Shown here: positions 34,128 to 46,981 of the stretch, one piece after another | Position numbering within the stretch: the first letter of the stretch is position 1 | How the letters are laid out: each line of letters opens with the position of its first letter | Assembly (NCBI GenBank): GCA_963693085.1 | Contig: OY856409.1 | Coordinates: 1,537,479,072-1,537,543,071 of the forward strand | Origin: Alisma plantago-aquatica | Taxonomy: Eukaryota; Streptophyta; Magnoliopsida; Alismatales; Alismataceae | Direction: 5' to 3' | Length of the DNA stretch: 64,000 bases | The notes under the pieces: model-generated | Database searches by the model: none | Told to the model about the DNA's origin: nothing | The model's input: only the letters and a program-made list of their open reading frames with translations | Program-made: the position numbers and the translations under genes

Positions 34128-35250
34128 TGCTTGAAAGGAGTGGGACCCGATAGGGGATCCACTCAACTTACTTGAGGGAACAATAGAAAACATACTTTTC
34201 CGAATTAGACAATAATTTTTTAAAAATGATAATAAATGAAAAATTCAAGTATGTATTGTATCATTCACCAAAAATGTAGCAACAAAAGATAAAAGTCTAA
34301 CTATTACAAAAATGATGTTTATCATTATTCTTCACCATACAGGATGTAACATAAAAGAAAACTATGGGAAAATAAGCCATAAAGGGTAAGCCAACTACTT
34401 CAATCTACCTCCTAAGAAAGATCAACTACACTCACTAAATCCTGGTCAAATGTTGTCCAAGCCTCCTTGATCTCTACCTAGGGGTTGGAAGCATACTACA
34501 CAAGAGAAAACAAAGTGGATGTTGTTAGTATAAAATCCAGTATGTGCATATTATACTGATTGGACAATTTTTAGGAAAAAGGACATCAAATAATATAACA
34601 AGGTTTCCCAACCAAGAGAGAAAGCAAACACCCAAATAGAAATAAAAAAATCCTCATATAGTAAGACAAAAAGATTATATGAAGAACAATAAAGTGTACA
34701 ATTAACAATTCTTGCCTTTATATCTCAAACTAAAGAACAACATTGAATAATACAATTATGCATGTAGATTATCATGATTATAACAAGTATAATAAATTAA
34801 GGTATGCCGAATCACCATCATAACCACATATTATGTGATCACCACCATAATCCACGAGTGAGTAATGGCATCAGAACACCATTAACAAGGGACATGAATC
34901 ACCATATGCATCCTCTATTGGTAATATACACAATCGGGATACACCACCTAGCGTGTACATTATACAAGTTATCTAAATCAAAGATGCATTTTACATAGAG
35001 AATCAAGCATTAGTTTAGTCATATCACAATATAGTATCCAAATTAGAAAGACATATAAGATGTATAAACATGATCAATAATTCAATCGCAGACAACGTGT
35101 GGAAAATTGGGGTTTTCATTCAATATGGATCAATGAATTTATTAGGATGCAAATTGAATGAAACATCACTATGGTACAAGAATAGGGCTTAATTTTCAAT
35201 TATAATAGTCCATAAGACTAATCTCAAGATTTCGAACCAATCAGTTCAAT

Positions 35251-38200
35251 TGCTACTATAGAATGGGAATACGACATCGGTTATTTTAGGCATTTAACAT
35301 TAGTTTTAAAATAATGACCAAGTGGGTGACACTAAAACTGAACCATTCTTCGTCGGTTAAAACAACCAAAAACAAAATTTTCTTCATCTGTTCTTTGTTA
35401 TAGCAGAACCGATGACTTAACTCACAATGAGTGTTGCTTCGATATTTCCTCGTCGGTTGGGTGATGACAAATAACCGATGCTGAATGACTTGATGTCAGT
35501 TTTATCAGTGATTGAACAGTGAAAATTTTAGGTATATCCCATGTGTTTATTATAAATAATAGATGTAGAAAATTTATGTAGTCAGTTATTTACAAATAAT
35601 TGATGAGAAATATGTATTTTTTTATATAGTAGGACTGCAAACCTACTGTCCATCCTACTAGCTTGTCTGGAGCCTGCTATTCTTCAGAACTGAAAGTTTT
35701 GAAATACAATAGGCTCTCTGTAAGAATCATAGCTTAAAAATAGGTTGGCACACCTGCAAGAAAAAGATAAGTTATACAAAGTAGCCACAAACATGCCACA
35801 TTCTATCATTTCTTCATTTCAAATTGCAAACAAATCCATGAAATCATAGTTGAATTGTTTCATTTCTCAGCCATAATTCAATTTCATACATATACACACA
35901 AATAAACATCATTCTCTTCCTCATGCCTTCACATTCATTCACACACACATATGCACTTAACATTCAATTACACTCAAAAAATAACATCAACATCAATTGC
36001 CATCTCAGATTTGTAAGTCACAATATAATTATATAACAAATATATATCAACATTCAATTCACACTCACAATTACATAAAAAAAGAAATTATTTCAATATC
36101 TTGAACACATAAGTGATATTGTTAAGTAGCCATAAGAAATCATAAAAATGTAAATAATTCAATACCTTGAACACATCTATTTGTCTCTACCTAACAAACT
36201 CCTTCCAATCATATTATCAATTTTGTTCCATTTAAGAGAGGGATCTTGATCCTTCTTGTCTCCAAAGACATAGTCTTTTGTGATGATTGTCTACCACTCT
36301 CTATTGATTCTCCCGACGAGCTACATAACAAACTTGCAAATTGTAATGCATCTTTTCATCAAGTTCACACTGGCCCTAAAAAGGTTTAACATTCAATAAT
36401 TGTTTAGAAATGTTAAAAGAAAGGATAGGAAAAAGAATATTAAAATCTAATTGCATTTATCTCAGCTCTAACTTAGTACAACCTAAGTATAACGGTTTCT
36501 CAATGTCATGGACAACATCTTCTAAATAAGGGAGGTGGGTCTCTAACATTTACCCCACAACTATCTAGCATCACATCAACCATGTCTATTGGAATTCATT
36601 TGTTCTCATCAACATTGTCACCCATTTCTTCTTAGACACAACTACCACTACCAACATCTACTGATCTCATGCCAGGAATCTCTTGATGCCATTACCATTA
36701 TGTATAACCCTATACAATCCCATTGCACATGACATGATCTTTGATAATGTCAAAAATGTCAACTTTCAAGTTGTTGAACAATTCCTATAGGGAAAATAGA
36801 ACCTATCTCCATGTTGTTTTCTATATTCCTCTACAAATCTTAAAAACTCCTCAAGACCATTAATTAACTCTAGACTATAGTGATTTGGTTTAGACATCCA
36901 TGATCAATCCATTTCTATATGATCAGATGGGGGATGAGTAGCTCATTAGGTTCTATCTAGTAATTAATTTTAGGGAATAATTATGTTTGAATAGTTGAAC
37001 CCTAATCATGTAGTAGCATTCATATTCATGAATGTGTACCACCTATACCATTCTTGAGCACTTCATCTCACTAGTAAGTGTATAATGTGTGTTGAGTTTC
37101 AATAATTTTCGGTAGTATTCCCCATAGTTCTCCATGTACAGCGATGTAGAGGGGAAAATACCCACCTATATCTGTACCCAGAGAACAAAAGGGTAAATAT
37201 TGTCAAAATTCAATAAAATCAAACAAATATTATACATTTACATCCTAAGTGAGATGAGGTGCTAAAAAATGGTCCCAAATTGGGGACTAGCCAAGGTTGA
37301 ATCCTAATGAGTTAATCTGGGAGGTGTTTCTAGGCCAACAACATGGTTTAGGAATTAGGGCTTTGGATGGTTTACAAACTAGAGTTTATAGATTAAGAAT
37401 TCACAAATTAGGGTCTATTTACATATTCAAGTTTACAAATTAGGGTTTATTCACATATTACTTTCAATATCTCATACATCATAAAACATGATTTCGTTTA
37501 GACTTAGTGTGACACATAACAGTTGAATCAATGATCTAATGATGAGGATATCTATATAAAAATGGGAAATCATATGATTCTAGCAAGACAACCAATATAA
37601 ACACTGACATTGTCAAATCAAGTTAATTTAGAGTCATTTTATATGCAAGCGTAATCATTAGAGCATACTTGGTATCCACTTGAAGGCGATTTATACATAC
37701 GAACATAAGATAACATTATCCACCATAGTAACATAATTTCTAAAAATTAGCATCATTTTAAATGAATCTCCATATCCCTTCCCCCTCTCCTCCTTCCTCC
37801 TCTCTCCTCCTTCCCCTGCCCTTCACAATTTATTCTCTATATTGAGAAGAAAGCATAGGATAGGGGAAGGAGGAGAGGGGAAAGAGAGATGGAGAACTGA
37901 TGCATGAGAGAAGAGAAATGAAGACATGAAGAAGGAGGCCACTTGTGGCTAGCATCAGAGGAGCAAAGCTGGAGGAGGAAGGAGTAGTGTCACTATCAGC
38001 GAGGAGTACGACTAGAGGAGGAAGCAGTGGTGTTGTCGACGAGGAGCATAGGTGGAGGAGCACAGTAGAGCATGACTAGAGTAGTGGCTTGAAGAGCACG
38101 GCTGGACGCATCGATGGATGCACAATCACGGGTGGAGTAGAAATCACCAGTGGACACTCCAGAAGCAACAATGGAGGCAGAACGGGAGGGGAAATTGTTA

Positions 38201-38819
38201 TAAAAACATCGGAGACCTATCCCATTAGTTATTAATAAAATCGATGATCTAGGATTTAGGTTGTCGGTTGTAGACAAAAAACTACCGACAAAAACAAAAA
38301 AAATTCATGGGTTGTCGATGAAAAACTGCCAGCTAATCTCACAACCCAACATTACCTACACGATCATGGTTAGAGAAACTGATGAGAAAAATCAAGTGAG
38401 GGTGGGAAAATTTTCATGGGACACATGGAGAGAACAACTTTGTCATCAATCACTATAGTTACAACTGCTGATAAACATCAATTGTTCTCTGTAGGACAGA
38501 TGATTCGTACACCTCTTTATTTTGTCAGTTATTTATGAAAGAACCGTCAACTTAGGTTTTTAGAGGCAAATGAAATGCTCACAATTTTTTTGCATGAAAT
38601 TCTATTTTTGTGGGTGATATATATTGTTGGTTGTTATGTGAAAAACTGACAAAAAAATTGTAGCCCATGTTTTCTCAGCTGGTCAAACCACGATAGTTGT
38701 CTACAAAGAACCAACGCTAAATATAACACCATCATTGTTTCTTGAAAAAACAACCGACACAATATGTCATATCTTTTATATTGAACGATATGTAAACATG
38801 CATAATTTAATATAGTATG
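35251..38819 (-). mobile_element. Second CACTA copy, inverted and internally deleted
   Basis: Regions near both ends (35270-35620 and 38230-38780) are rich in TCGGTT/AACCGA-like subterminal motifs. The left edge TGCTACTATAGAA and right edge TATAGTATG are decayed versions of CACTACTATA in inverted pairing, so the limits are approximate. The block 37095-37275 is the inverse of 21845-22040 in the first CACTA. Only the N-terminal part of a transposase remains. No clear 3-bp TSD is visible. Confidence 0.55.
36465..36912 (-). pseudogene. TNP2-type transposase N-terminal remnant
   Basis: From a minus-strand ATG near 36912 the translation includes GLEEFLRFVEEYRKQHGDRF, followed by FYFPYRNCSTT. This parallels GLDEFIRFAEEHRKLPTNMF and FYCPCRNCGNN of the transposase at 22234. 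Further on, RDPPPLFRRC parallels DPPSLFANIV. There are several stops, and homology ends at about 36465, so the catalytic core is missing. Confidence 0.65.
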
Positions 38820-41428
38820 CCCCAATCAAGTTTAAGAGAGAGAAAAATAAACAATTGTTCAATATGATTCAAAAGGGAGTGCGACATACCTCAAGGATAC
38901 ATATTAAAAGTCATGTCCATATATCTATATTATGCACGTTCACCTAATAACACATCTGGTGTATAAATCTTTAAACAAGGTGTATATTATAAACCCTAAA
39001 ATTTTGACTTCTTATTAAATTAGATTTAGGTTGTAAAACTAACATCACCGGGTAGGTTATTTTTTCTGGTTTCAGAACATATTTTTACACATTTTTCTGA
39101 TTGGTAAATAATTACTTATTAATTAATTAAGATTATACTATCTACTGAAATCTAAGAAATAAATAAAATCAAAAGATGATACTAACCTTACATCACACAT
39201 CATTAGAATGAAGTGTGACATGGTATTTAAAAGGAATGAATCATTAAATACACCCATCTTGCCTAGAGATCAATTCATCATGTGAAAGGAAAAACAACGA
39301 TACTGTGCGTGGTAAAAAAACCAAGACAAAGGAAAAAGCCTCAAATTAACACGACGATCTCTTCGATCAACAAGCTCAATACATCAGAAGATCCTACAAC
39401 TTAGCCATGGAATCTGTACTCAATAAGCACTGTCCCTTAGTACTAGATGAACACCTCATTGAGGTCGTCAGGCGTCACATTTGTCAAAGGCCTAATCCAG
39501 AAGGGGCATGACACCATCAAGAGCCGGAGGTGGTCATCACCATGACTAGATCCTGAAGAAGAACCTTGAGCTCTGAAAAAGAGGAAATGAGCATGATAGG
39601 ACTACAGACGGGTTCAAAAACTCAATGAAAAGTCAACTATGAATAAAACACATCAAGAGACCAACTGAAATATGACATCAACTAATTTGTATGAAACAAC
39701 ACCTTTTTTGAAGAAATTAGAGGCATGGTAAGCTTGCGTAAGGTTCCTTGAACCAACACAAGACTTCATGATGAAACACCACTCTAATGATGGTATGAAA
39801 AACTTAACCTATAGAACATCATCCGTTAGAATTGGCAGAACAAGCTTTGGTTGTATTGTCGGTCAACAAGTGGTTGGGAGAGGTCTATGAGGTTTATGCA
39901 AATGGAAGGGAAGGGTCCTTTATAGGTGAGGAGTCATAGATTGGAGAGGATACACAATTGGGGTCATAAATAGGGGAATAGGGAGCTCCCACATCGATTG
40001 AAAAGTTGTGGAGAAGAATCCCTATTGAATCAGGGTCAAAATTCTTGACTCAATGTAAGGATAGTGGAGGGAATGAGAGCCCATGGCAAGGAGGAGATAA
40101 GAGCAATATAAAATCAAGGGAGGAGGAGATAGAGGATGTTCATACTGTAGAGTCTAGGTGGGGAAGGATACAAGGTAGAAGAGAGATTCAGACACCATTA
40201 GATCACAATCTAATGTCTGTCCAAGAAGTCGAAATGAAAGGAAGTGTGACACATGTTGACTCTAGGAAACCAAAAAATAAGTGCATAACATAGGGACTTT
40301 ATGTGAGTGAAATCCAAAATTATACTAATCAACATCAAATCGAGGTTTAATTATATGGAACCATAGTCCAAAATGCATTGGGATTGGGTAATGCAATATT
40401 TTCATTAATTAAACTGGGATAGCTATACTTATCAATTGTTTTTAAACTTGACATCCAGAATGATTAGGGCCCAAATAATCCTATTTTGGGCTTTGATTTA
40501 TAGATATTACTTTTTACGAGTTTGAGTACCATTAAAGCTTAACTCAATTATTTCCATAATTATTATTGCATATTACCAATATCCTCATTAATTTGGATTT
40601 CGAGTTCAAATTCTATCATATTATCACCACCAAGGTTATACTAGATTACCTCACATGAAATGCGTTTCTTTATCCAATTTGTGCCTAATTCCATTAATAT
40701 CAAGATTCCTTACCATAATGGCACATTTATTACACCCACCTACATTTGACATCCAACTTCTATAACATTATCTCTATTGGTCACATTATTGTCCTCATGG
40801 ATCATTTGTTTATATTCATTCACATTCACTTACTAATATACACATTTAACCTTACATTAGTCATTTATGCACATTTATGTCAATTCAATTATTCTTATCC
40901 ATATTTGAGTGATTAGATGTATACTAGTGAACATGATGAATCATATTACATATTGATGAACTGATTTACAAATCAAGATATGATTAGGTGATTGCATCCA
41001 CACTATGTGCGTTAATATATGATATATGATCATGGCACTTAATCTCACTAATGTAGTATGGATGTCACTAGGGATGTATGTGTATATGGTTAGTCATACC
41101 GACATAGGGTTAACATAAACACGATCATTATACGTCACATACATCTTATCAACATGTATGATGTCCATGCCAGGTTCCATATATCTCACTCATAATGACA
41201 TCAGGGATTATTCGTCCCTAACATGGTCAGGATCCTATGTATCTACAATTAGGGTTAATATGAGAGTTACACATATTTTTGCAACAAATGTTCTATATGG
41301 TAAAAACAAGCATATTAGGGTATATATCTAACCTTTCTTGGTAAATTCTCAAAATCCAAGCACACAATCATCCTAATAAAGGAAATATAGTTTTCTAGAG
41401 TCAAATTAGACAATCTGGGTATTTTACA

Positions 41429-42746
41429 ACTTGCACATGTCCTTGTCGGTCCAATCTAGCAACATGCTCAACTTTTATGTAGTTTTGAGAATGACACTCA
41501 AAAGTAAAGATGAGAGAAAGGTATGTGCAATTCAATGGTGTTTATGCATTGACACATTACTTGGGCATTTAGAAGAACCACATACAAAGAGCAAGGATAT
41601 TCTTAGTCATGAGAGGATTTGGACAAATAGATGATAAATTCAAGATATAGGACAACACAAGAGTGATGGATTTCTTTTCTAGAAACAATGCAATGTATAT
41701 GAAGTTCCTTTCCATTTGAACCATTTCACAAATTACAACAAATATAAGGTGCATGCAAACATTAACCAAGAATACCATATATATTAGGATTTAGATAACA
41801 TAGAATGCCAAATCAAGGTTGGGTGGAAGTAGCATGCCTTAAGAGGAAATAGTGTCCATTTATATAAGTAGGTGGAAGTGGAGAGCACAGGGCAAAAGTA
41901 GTGTTCCCTATGTATGATAGTTGAAAAGCACCACCACTCTAGATGCATTTAATCTAATTATCATACATACAAATAGTGTGGAACTATATGTGGTTCTTTC
42001 ATTATAAATTCCAATATGATGGGATCATACAAATAAACATAGCATGTGGGGCCAAGAATCCAAATCAATCAAGCAACTTCATTATCCACAACAAGATCAT
42101 ATATTCTCAAATGATGACACAAGAGATTGCCAATCAAATCAAGAATGGAATAAATCCATGTTTAGCATGATTATAGATAATTGGGGTTTAATCAACAAAA
42201 TTGCTAAATTTAAATAGGGAGATTTACATACCTCCAATGTTTAGTCTATATCCACATCATGTCTAGGTAAAGGATCATGATATTTCAACACCTAGTTACA
42301 TTATATATGTGTTAGGATTAATATTATACTATTTATTAATTGACAGCTAAAATTTCATTATGGGAACCTAATAATTTGGGTCTAAAATCCATAAAATAAT
42401 CGAGCACTTTTTTAGTTCTAAAATATATTTAGCTATAATTTCTAGTGACCCGACTATTAACTATGATTTTTGTAAGATAAAATCACGAACAAGTTTTTAT
42501 TAAACCACAATGATGGTTATAAGTTTTGATATACCACATGCCCAATTATGCAATGACCAAATGTGACCCATCCTCGCATTTGTCTTTCAAGTCTCCTAAA
42601 CCATCATGTTAGCTAGCCTAAACCTAGATGCAAAAAGATGATGATACCCCTATAACTATAGTTTGTGCGATGCTTGGCGAGTTAGAGTTGGGAATTCATA
42701 GGGAACTATTCTCTCTTTCCTTCCATGGATGATAGGATAGGAATCT
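41429..42746. other. AT-rich stretch, nothing recognised
   Basis: No domain, structural RNA or terminal repeat could be supported. Short frames (for example 41431-41634 and 41976-42170) look random. Part of 42300-42500 recalls the AT-rich interior of the chromovirus LTRs, but I could not align it firmly. Confidence 0.4.
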
Positions 42747-42977
42747 TGTAATGTCCCATGATTTACCTCCTTTTCTGGGAACCCATTACTAAATAACTCC
42801 ATAGTCAAGCGTGCTCAGCTTGGAGTAGTACTAGGATGAGTGACTAGTCGGGAAGTTGATCCTAGCTTGCGTGTGAGTGAGATTATAGCGCGCAGTTAAG
42901 GCTAGTGGTGGTCTGTGGGGCTCGTCGTCATTCCTAAAAATCTACTAGAGCCTTGGACAGTGGGCCCGGTTGTTACA
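42747..42977 (+). mobile_element. Cassandra 5' LTR with internal deletion
   Basis: 231 bp, about 59 shorter than the 3' LTR. After TGTAATGTCCCATGATTT the sequence jumps to ACCTCCTTTT, so the missing part includes the start of the 5S-like region. The rest of the 5S-like part (about 42768-42872) remains, with AGTAGTACTAGGATGAGTGA in place of the canonical GATGGGTGA. Confidence 0.85.
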
Positions 42978-42979
42978 AA

Positions 42980-42992
42980 TGGTATTAGAGCC
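42980..42992 (+). promoter_or_regulatory. Primer binding site, Cassandra
   Basis: TGGTATTAGAGCC, one base from the usual Met-tRNA site TGGTATCAGAGC over its first 12 bases, two bases after the LTR. Confidence 0.8.
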
Positions 42993-43216
42993 AATTCCCC
43001 TCCATTAGGTGGGGCCCACATGGGCATGTGGCATGCCAGTCTTGAGCCGTACGGTCCATGCATGTAGGAGATGGCTATCAATGGTGATGTAGCCACCCTT
43101 GCACTGGTATTCCATGATCGGGAGCTAGGTGTCCATGGGCCATGTTAGGTCTGCACTGAAATGGGGAAATATTGTGAGGCCACATAGTTGAGCCTTGACG
43201 AGGACGTCAAGAGTCT

Positions 43217-43229
43217 AAGTGGGGGAGAT
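43217..43229 (+). promoter_or_regulatory. Polypurine tract, Cassandra
   Basis: AAGTGGGGGAGAT stands immediately before the 3' LTR, where plus-strand DNA synthesis would start. Confidence 0.75.
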
Positions 43230-43519
43230 TGTAATGTCCCAGGATTTGAGGCTTTGGATAAGATGATCGTAAAAGAAATGATTAGACTACCCATATCACC
43301 AACGTGCACCTCCTTTTTTGGCATCCCATTACTAAAGAACTCCAAAGTTAAGTGTGCTCAACTTGGAGTAGTACTAGGATGGGTGACCAGTCGGGAAGTT
43401 GATCGTGACTTGCGTATAAGTGAGATTAAAGCGTGCAGTTAAGGCTAGTGGTGGTCTGTGGGGCCCGTCATCATTCCTGAAACTCTACTAGAGCCTTAGA
43501 CAGTGGCCCGATTGTTACA
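43230..43519 (+). mobile_element. Cassandra 3' LTR (full length)
   Basis: 290 bp with the complete 5S-like region at 43293-43414. TG...CA ends are intact and are preceded by the polypurine tract. Confidence 0.88.
43293..43414 (+). other. 5S rRNA-derived domain in the Cassandra LTR
   Basis: About 122 bases follow the plant 5S rRNA in order and spacing: GCATCCCATTAC, AACTCCAAAGTTAAGTGTGC, GAGTAGTACTAGGATGGGTG and GGGAAGT...TTGCG. The box A region (AAGTTAAGTGTGC), the intermediate element region (AGTACTAGGATGGGTGAC) and part of box C are recognisable, so RNA polymerase III promoter function is possible, though many positions differ from a true 5S gene. It is part of a mobile element and not a ribosomal gene array. 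Confidence 0.88.
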
Positions 43520-43612
43520 GATCTCATACCTAGGTCATGGGTTCACTCTTCTTTATCATCACACATGGGAGATTTTCTTGTGGAGTTCTTGAGGATGAAT
43601 CAAGCATAACAA

Positions 43613-45598
43613 TGTTAGGAAATACAACATCGTATATGGTATCTGAAACAAAAAAATTACTGGCCATATTCTCATCAAACATTAGATTGTCTCAACAACT
43701 ATGAGTAGGGAAGGAAAGTTCCAAGATATATACCAAGTCTTGGATCAAGTCTAGAAACAATGCTTGATGCAGCGTGCTACTTTTGTTGAGTTGTACCTTG
43801 ATGGATGTCATTGTCGTCTTCCTAGTCTAACACCACAAATGGTGGTTGATGACATCTTCCTAGAAGTAGGAAGGGACTCCTTGCCTCTAGAGTAGTTCAC
43901 ATGGACAACTAGGAACTCTTGTTGTTCTAGATGAACAAACAAGAAGGAGTTGTCCCTTCTAGTTGGCGTGCTAGCATCAACTTGCACTCCCGCAATTGTA
44001 ACACCCTTGTTGTTCCTCTCTTTGACGGGTAGAAATTGCTCCGGCTCTCTTGGTTACGACAACTAGAGAAGACAAAAACTGTGAGAGTTTATTGTTGTGC
44101 ATGGGAATCCCCCAATACCCCTCTATTTATAGGAGGGCTAGGGTCACGACTCCCAGTTTGAACATGAGTCAAAGGGGATGGAATTTCACAAATTTTTACA
44201 ACCTACGAGTAGAAAAATGGTCATTTCATAGGTGAAACAATCATTTAGCATGTGATATATTCGGTTCAACCCTCGATCCATTTATTTCAACCTATTTCCC
44301 AATCACAATTGTTTTGTAAATTAATATTTGATTAATTCACAACATATTGTCAATGCTAATCTTTGATCCAATCGAATTGATTGCCCAAATGACCGGCTCT
44401 CAACCTGAGCCGGTTGGTTCATGGACTTGAGCTGATTGGTTCATGCAGCTGAGCCAATCAGTTCATGCACCTGAGTCAATTGGTTCACTTGTTGAACTGG
44501 TTATTTCAAAGTGTAGATTGCCAATGTTGTTTAAATTGTATACCTAACACTTTAGTAATCAGTGTTAAACAACATTCATGAATAAACTCCTTTTCCAGGT
44601 GCATTCCTATGTGTGTGACCCGATAGGTCCTAAATTATGAATTTTCATAATTAATTGATGACATCACATGCAAAGATTGGTATCTAGCATGACATCATTG
44701 CTATCTAAGTAATTCAGAAAGTTAGAGAACAAACTCAACCTACAATCTATCATAGATGTTATAATGATGTATATTTCCTTTGTCTGTGATACCCAGATTG
44801 AACTCTAGGCATGGAATCGTCATCCTCTTCAACTTTCAATCCATATTCCTTGAACTAAAGAAGACTGTCTGTGATAAATGTATGCTCAATATCATATATT
44901 GACTCACATGCACATGGCCATGTATTTCTCAATTGTGTTTATAACGTAGCCAGGATGTCATACTCCTATAGGAAAGGCAAATCCCATCTACATCACTCAC
45001 AATCATCCCCATGTGTCATAATGCACCCGAGCACCACCTTTGCACCATCTTTATAGCAACCCTTATTCAAGGTCACGATGGAAGATGTCAAAGTACATCA
45101 AACGACATGTGACGAGTGTAGTGACTTCAGGTCTAAGAACCACAATCATTACCATGAGAGATGATTCTGACTACCATTCTATGGTTTTCATGTATCACTC
45201 TCAAGGTGTGTTTGTCTGATACACTGTTCTATCACAAGTATCTATTTGTTTCATTTGATATCGTATATTATGACTAATGATATTTTGTCATCAACCAACA
45301 CACACTCTAGTCTTAAGTGTTATTGTTGTCTATTAGCCTTCCATAATAACAACTGACTAGGGAAATAACAAGAATGTATATACTCTTAACATCTACATGA
45401 TCCCATTATTCATGTCCTCAACCCAAAGACACACATAAATGAGTATTATAATTCTTATACATTTTATCATGTAATATCATATTCTGATAACTGAATAAAA
45501 CAGAATAAATGGAAGATTGCCTTTGTTATTAATCAAATTGTGTACAAGTTATGCCTTTATAATCATCATATGATTGGCTTTCTGGGCATACATACCCA
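43613..45598 (-). mobile_element. 3' LTR of Copia-2, copy 2
   Basis: 1986 bp with plus-strand ends TGTTAGGAAATA...GGGCATACATACCCA. Positions 44390-44510 keep a row of about 22-base units of the form GAGCCGGTTGGTTCATG; the CCGATCGG cores have mostly decayed to forms such as CCAATCAG. The minus-strand TATA box is at 44123-44131. Confidence 0.8.
44123..44131 (-). promoter_or_regulatory. TATA box, Copia-2 3' LTR (copy 2)
   Basis: TATAAATAG on the minus strand inside CCTCCTATAAATAGAGG, conserved with 63316-63324. Confidence 0.6.
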
Positions 45599-46524
45599 TA
45601 GACTTGATGAGTGCATACTCATCATGGAATTCAATTACCTCTTCGGAACAAATTCAACTCCATTTCACACCTTTTTACCCAAATAGGAATCATAATGTGC
45701 AAAACTACTTACCTGATTCAATAATCAAGGTTTTAACTAAATATTATTCATTTAATGCAGGAAAACCAAGCAATTCCATCCATACGGTCCCAAGACCGTT
45801 TGGATCCATGCGGTTTCAAGACCGTTTGGGTTCATGCGGTCCCAAGACTGTTTGCTGGAATCCATGAAAGAACGAATGACAAGGCCGTTTGCCAAATAAA
45901 ACCGAGCGAGCTGTAAACGGCATGTCCATGCGGTCTCAAGACCGTCTGGGTCCATGCGGTCCCAAGACCGTTGGGGTCCATGCGGTCCCAAGACCGTTTG
46001 GGTCCATGCGGTCTCAATACCGTTTGGGCCCATGCGGTCTCAAGACCATTTGGGTCCATGCGGTTTCCAAGACCGTTTGACGCAAGCGCGAAGACCAATT
46101 GAAGAACTGAATCCGCACATTCACGCGAGACCGAGACCGACCCCAAGATCGATCGACGCAAACCGTTTGGCGCCCAAACGGTCTCCAAACCGTTTGGCAC
46201 CAAACGGTCTTTGTGCATACTCATCATGGAATTTAATTACCTCTTCGGAACAAATTCAACTCCATTTCACACCTTTTTACCCAAATAGGAATCATAATGT
46301 GCAAAACTACTTAGCTGATTCAATAATCAAGGTTTTAACTAAATATTATTCATTTAATGCAGGAAAACCAAGCAATTCCATCCATACGGTCCCAAGACCG
46401 TTTGGGTCCATGCGGTTTCAAGACCGTTTGGGTTCATGTGGTCCCAAGACCGTTGGCTGGAATACATGAAAGAATGAATGACAAGGCCGTTTGGCAAAGA
46501 AAACCGAGTGAGCTGTAAATGACA

Positions 46525-46765
46525 TGTCCATGCGGTCTCAAGACCGTTTGGGTCCATGCGGTCTCAAGGCCGTTTGGGTCCATGCGGTCTCAAGACCGTC
46601 TGGGTCCATGCGGTCTCAAGACTGTCTGGGTCAATGCGGTCTCAAGACCGTCTGGGTCCATGCGGTCCCAAGACTGTTTGGGTCCATGCGGTCTCAAGAC
46701 CGTTTGGGCCCATGCGGTCTCAAGACCGTTTCGGTCCATGCGGTTTCCAAGACCGTTTGACGCAA
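46525..46765. repeat. 26-bp tandem repeat with hairpin core (nine units)
   Basis: The unit is TCCATGCGGTCTCAAGACCG followed by TTTGGG or a close variant. Each unit contains the inverted arms CGGTCT and AGACCG and could form a short hairpin. Related sets are at 45927-46083 and 55829-55985. Another inverted motif, ACCGTTTGG...CCAAACGGT, follows (46840-46930). Confidence 0.9.
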
Positions 46766-46981
46766 GCGCGAAGACCAATTGAAGAACTGAAGCCGCACAT
46801 TCACGCGAGACCGATTCCGACCCCAAGATTGATCGACGCAAACCGTTTGGCGGCCAAACGGTCTCCAAACCATTTGGCACCAAATGGTCTCCAAACCGTT
46901 TGGAGCCCAAACGGTCTCCAGACCTTTTGGAGAAGATATTTCCAGCAACTTATCCAAACTGTTTGGGATCAGATCTGAACC

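Larger units (their letters stand above)
34128..41428 (-). mobile_element. 5' LTR of chromovirus-type element 2, interrupted by a CACTA copy
   Basis: Starts beside the primer site and ends TATTTTACA at 41428. Without the CACTA insertion (about 35251-38819) the LTR would be about 3.7 kb, similar in scale to the 3.1-kb LTR of element 1. Its right part (40150-41428) matches 31375-32647. There is no coding content; frames such as 40006-40293 have no family resemblance. Confidence 0.55.
42747..43519 (+). mobile_element. Cassandra TRIM element (5S rRNA-bearing LTRs)
   Basis: This 773-bp element has direct LTRs (42747-42977 and 43230-43519) starting TGTAATGTCCC and ending TTGTTACA. A Met-type primer site (TGGTATTAGAGCC, 42980-42992) and a polypurine tract (AAGTGGGGGAGAT, 43217-43229) stand in the right places. 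The flanks AATCT and GATCT are a slightly decayed 5-bp TSD. Both LTRs contain 5S rRNA-like sequence, the hallmark of Cassandra. The 252-bp interior encodes nothing, so all enzymes would be supplied in trans. Confidence 0.93.

Noticed and set aside
37830..38277. Minus-strand Ser/Leu-rich ORFs
   Set aside because: Inside the 5' region of the inverted CACTA copy; overlapping frames with low-complexity content and no family match.
38450..38819. A separate MITE starting CACTATAG
   Set aside because: No matching inverted end with TSD could be found; the stretch fits better as the subterminal region of the inverted CACTA copy.
43293..43414. A functional 5S rRNA gene
   Set aside because: The sequence lies inside both LTRs of a TRIM with primer site, polypurine tract and TSD, and differs from 5S rRNA at many places; it is the Cassandra 5S domain.
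46525..46765. CRISPR-like array of palindromic repeats
   Set aside because: Units are head-to-tail without unique spacers, lie in both LTRs of a plant retrotransposon, and vary in number between LTRs.
45752..46978. Repetitive proteins encoded on both strands (GLETAWTQTV- or SRPFGSMRSQD-like frames)
   Set aside because: Frames on both strands follow the 26-bp tandem repeat; the peptides are translations of LTR repeats and overlap the promoter region.
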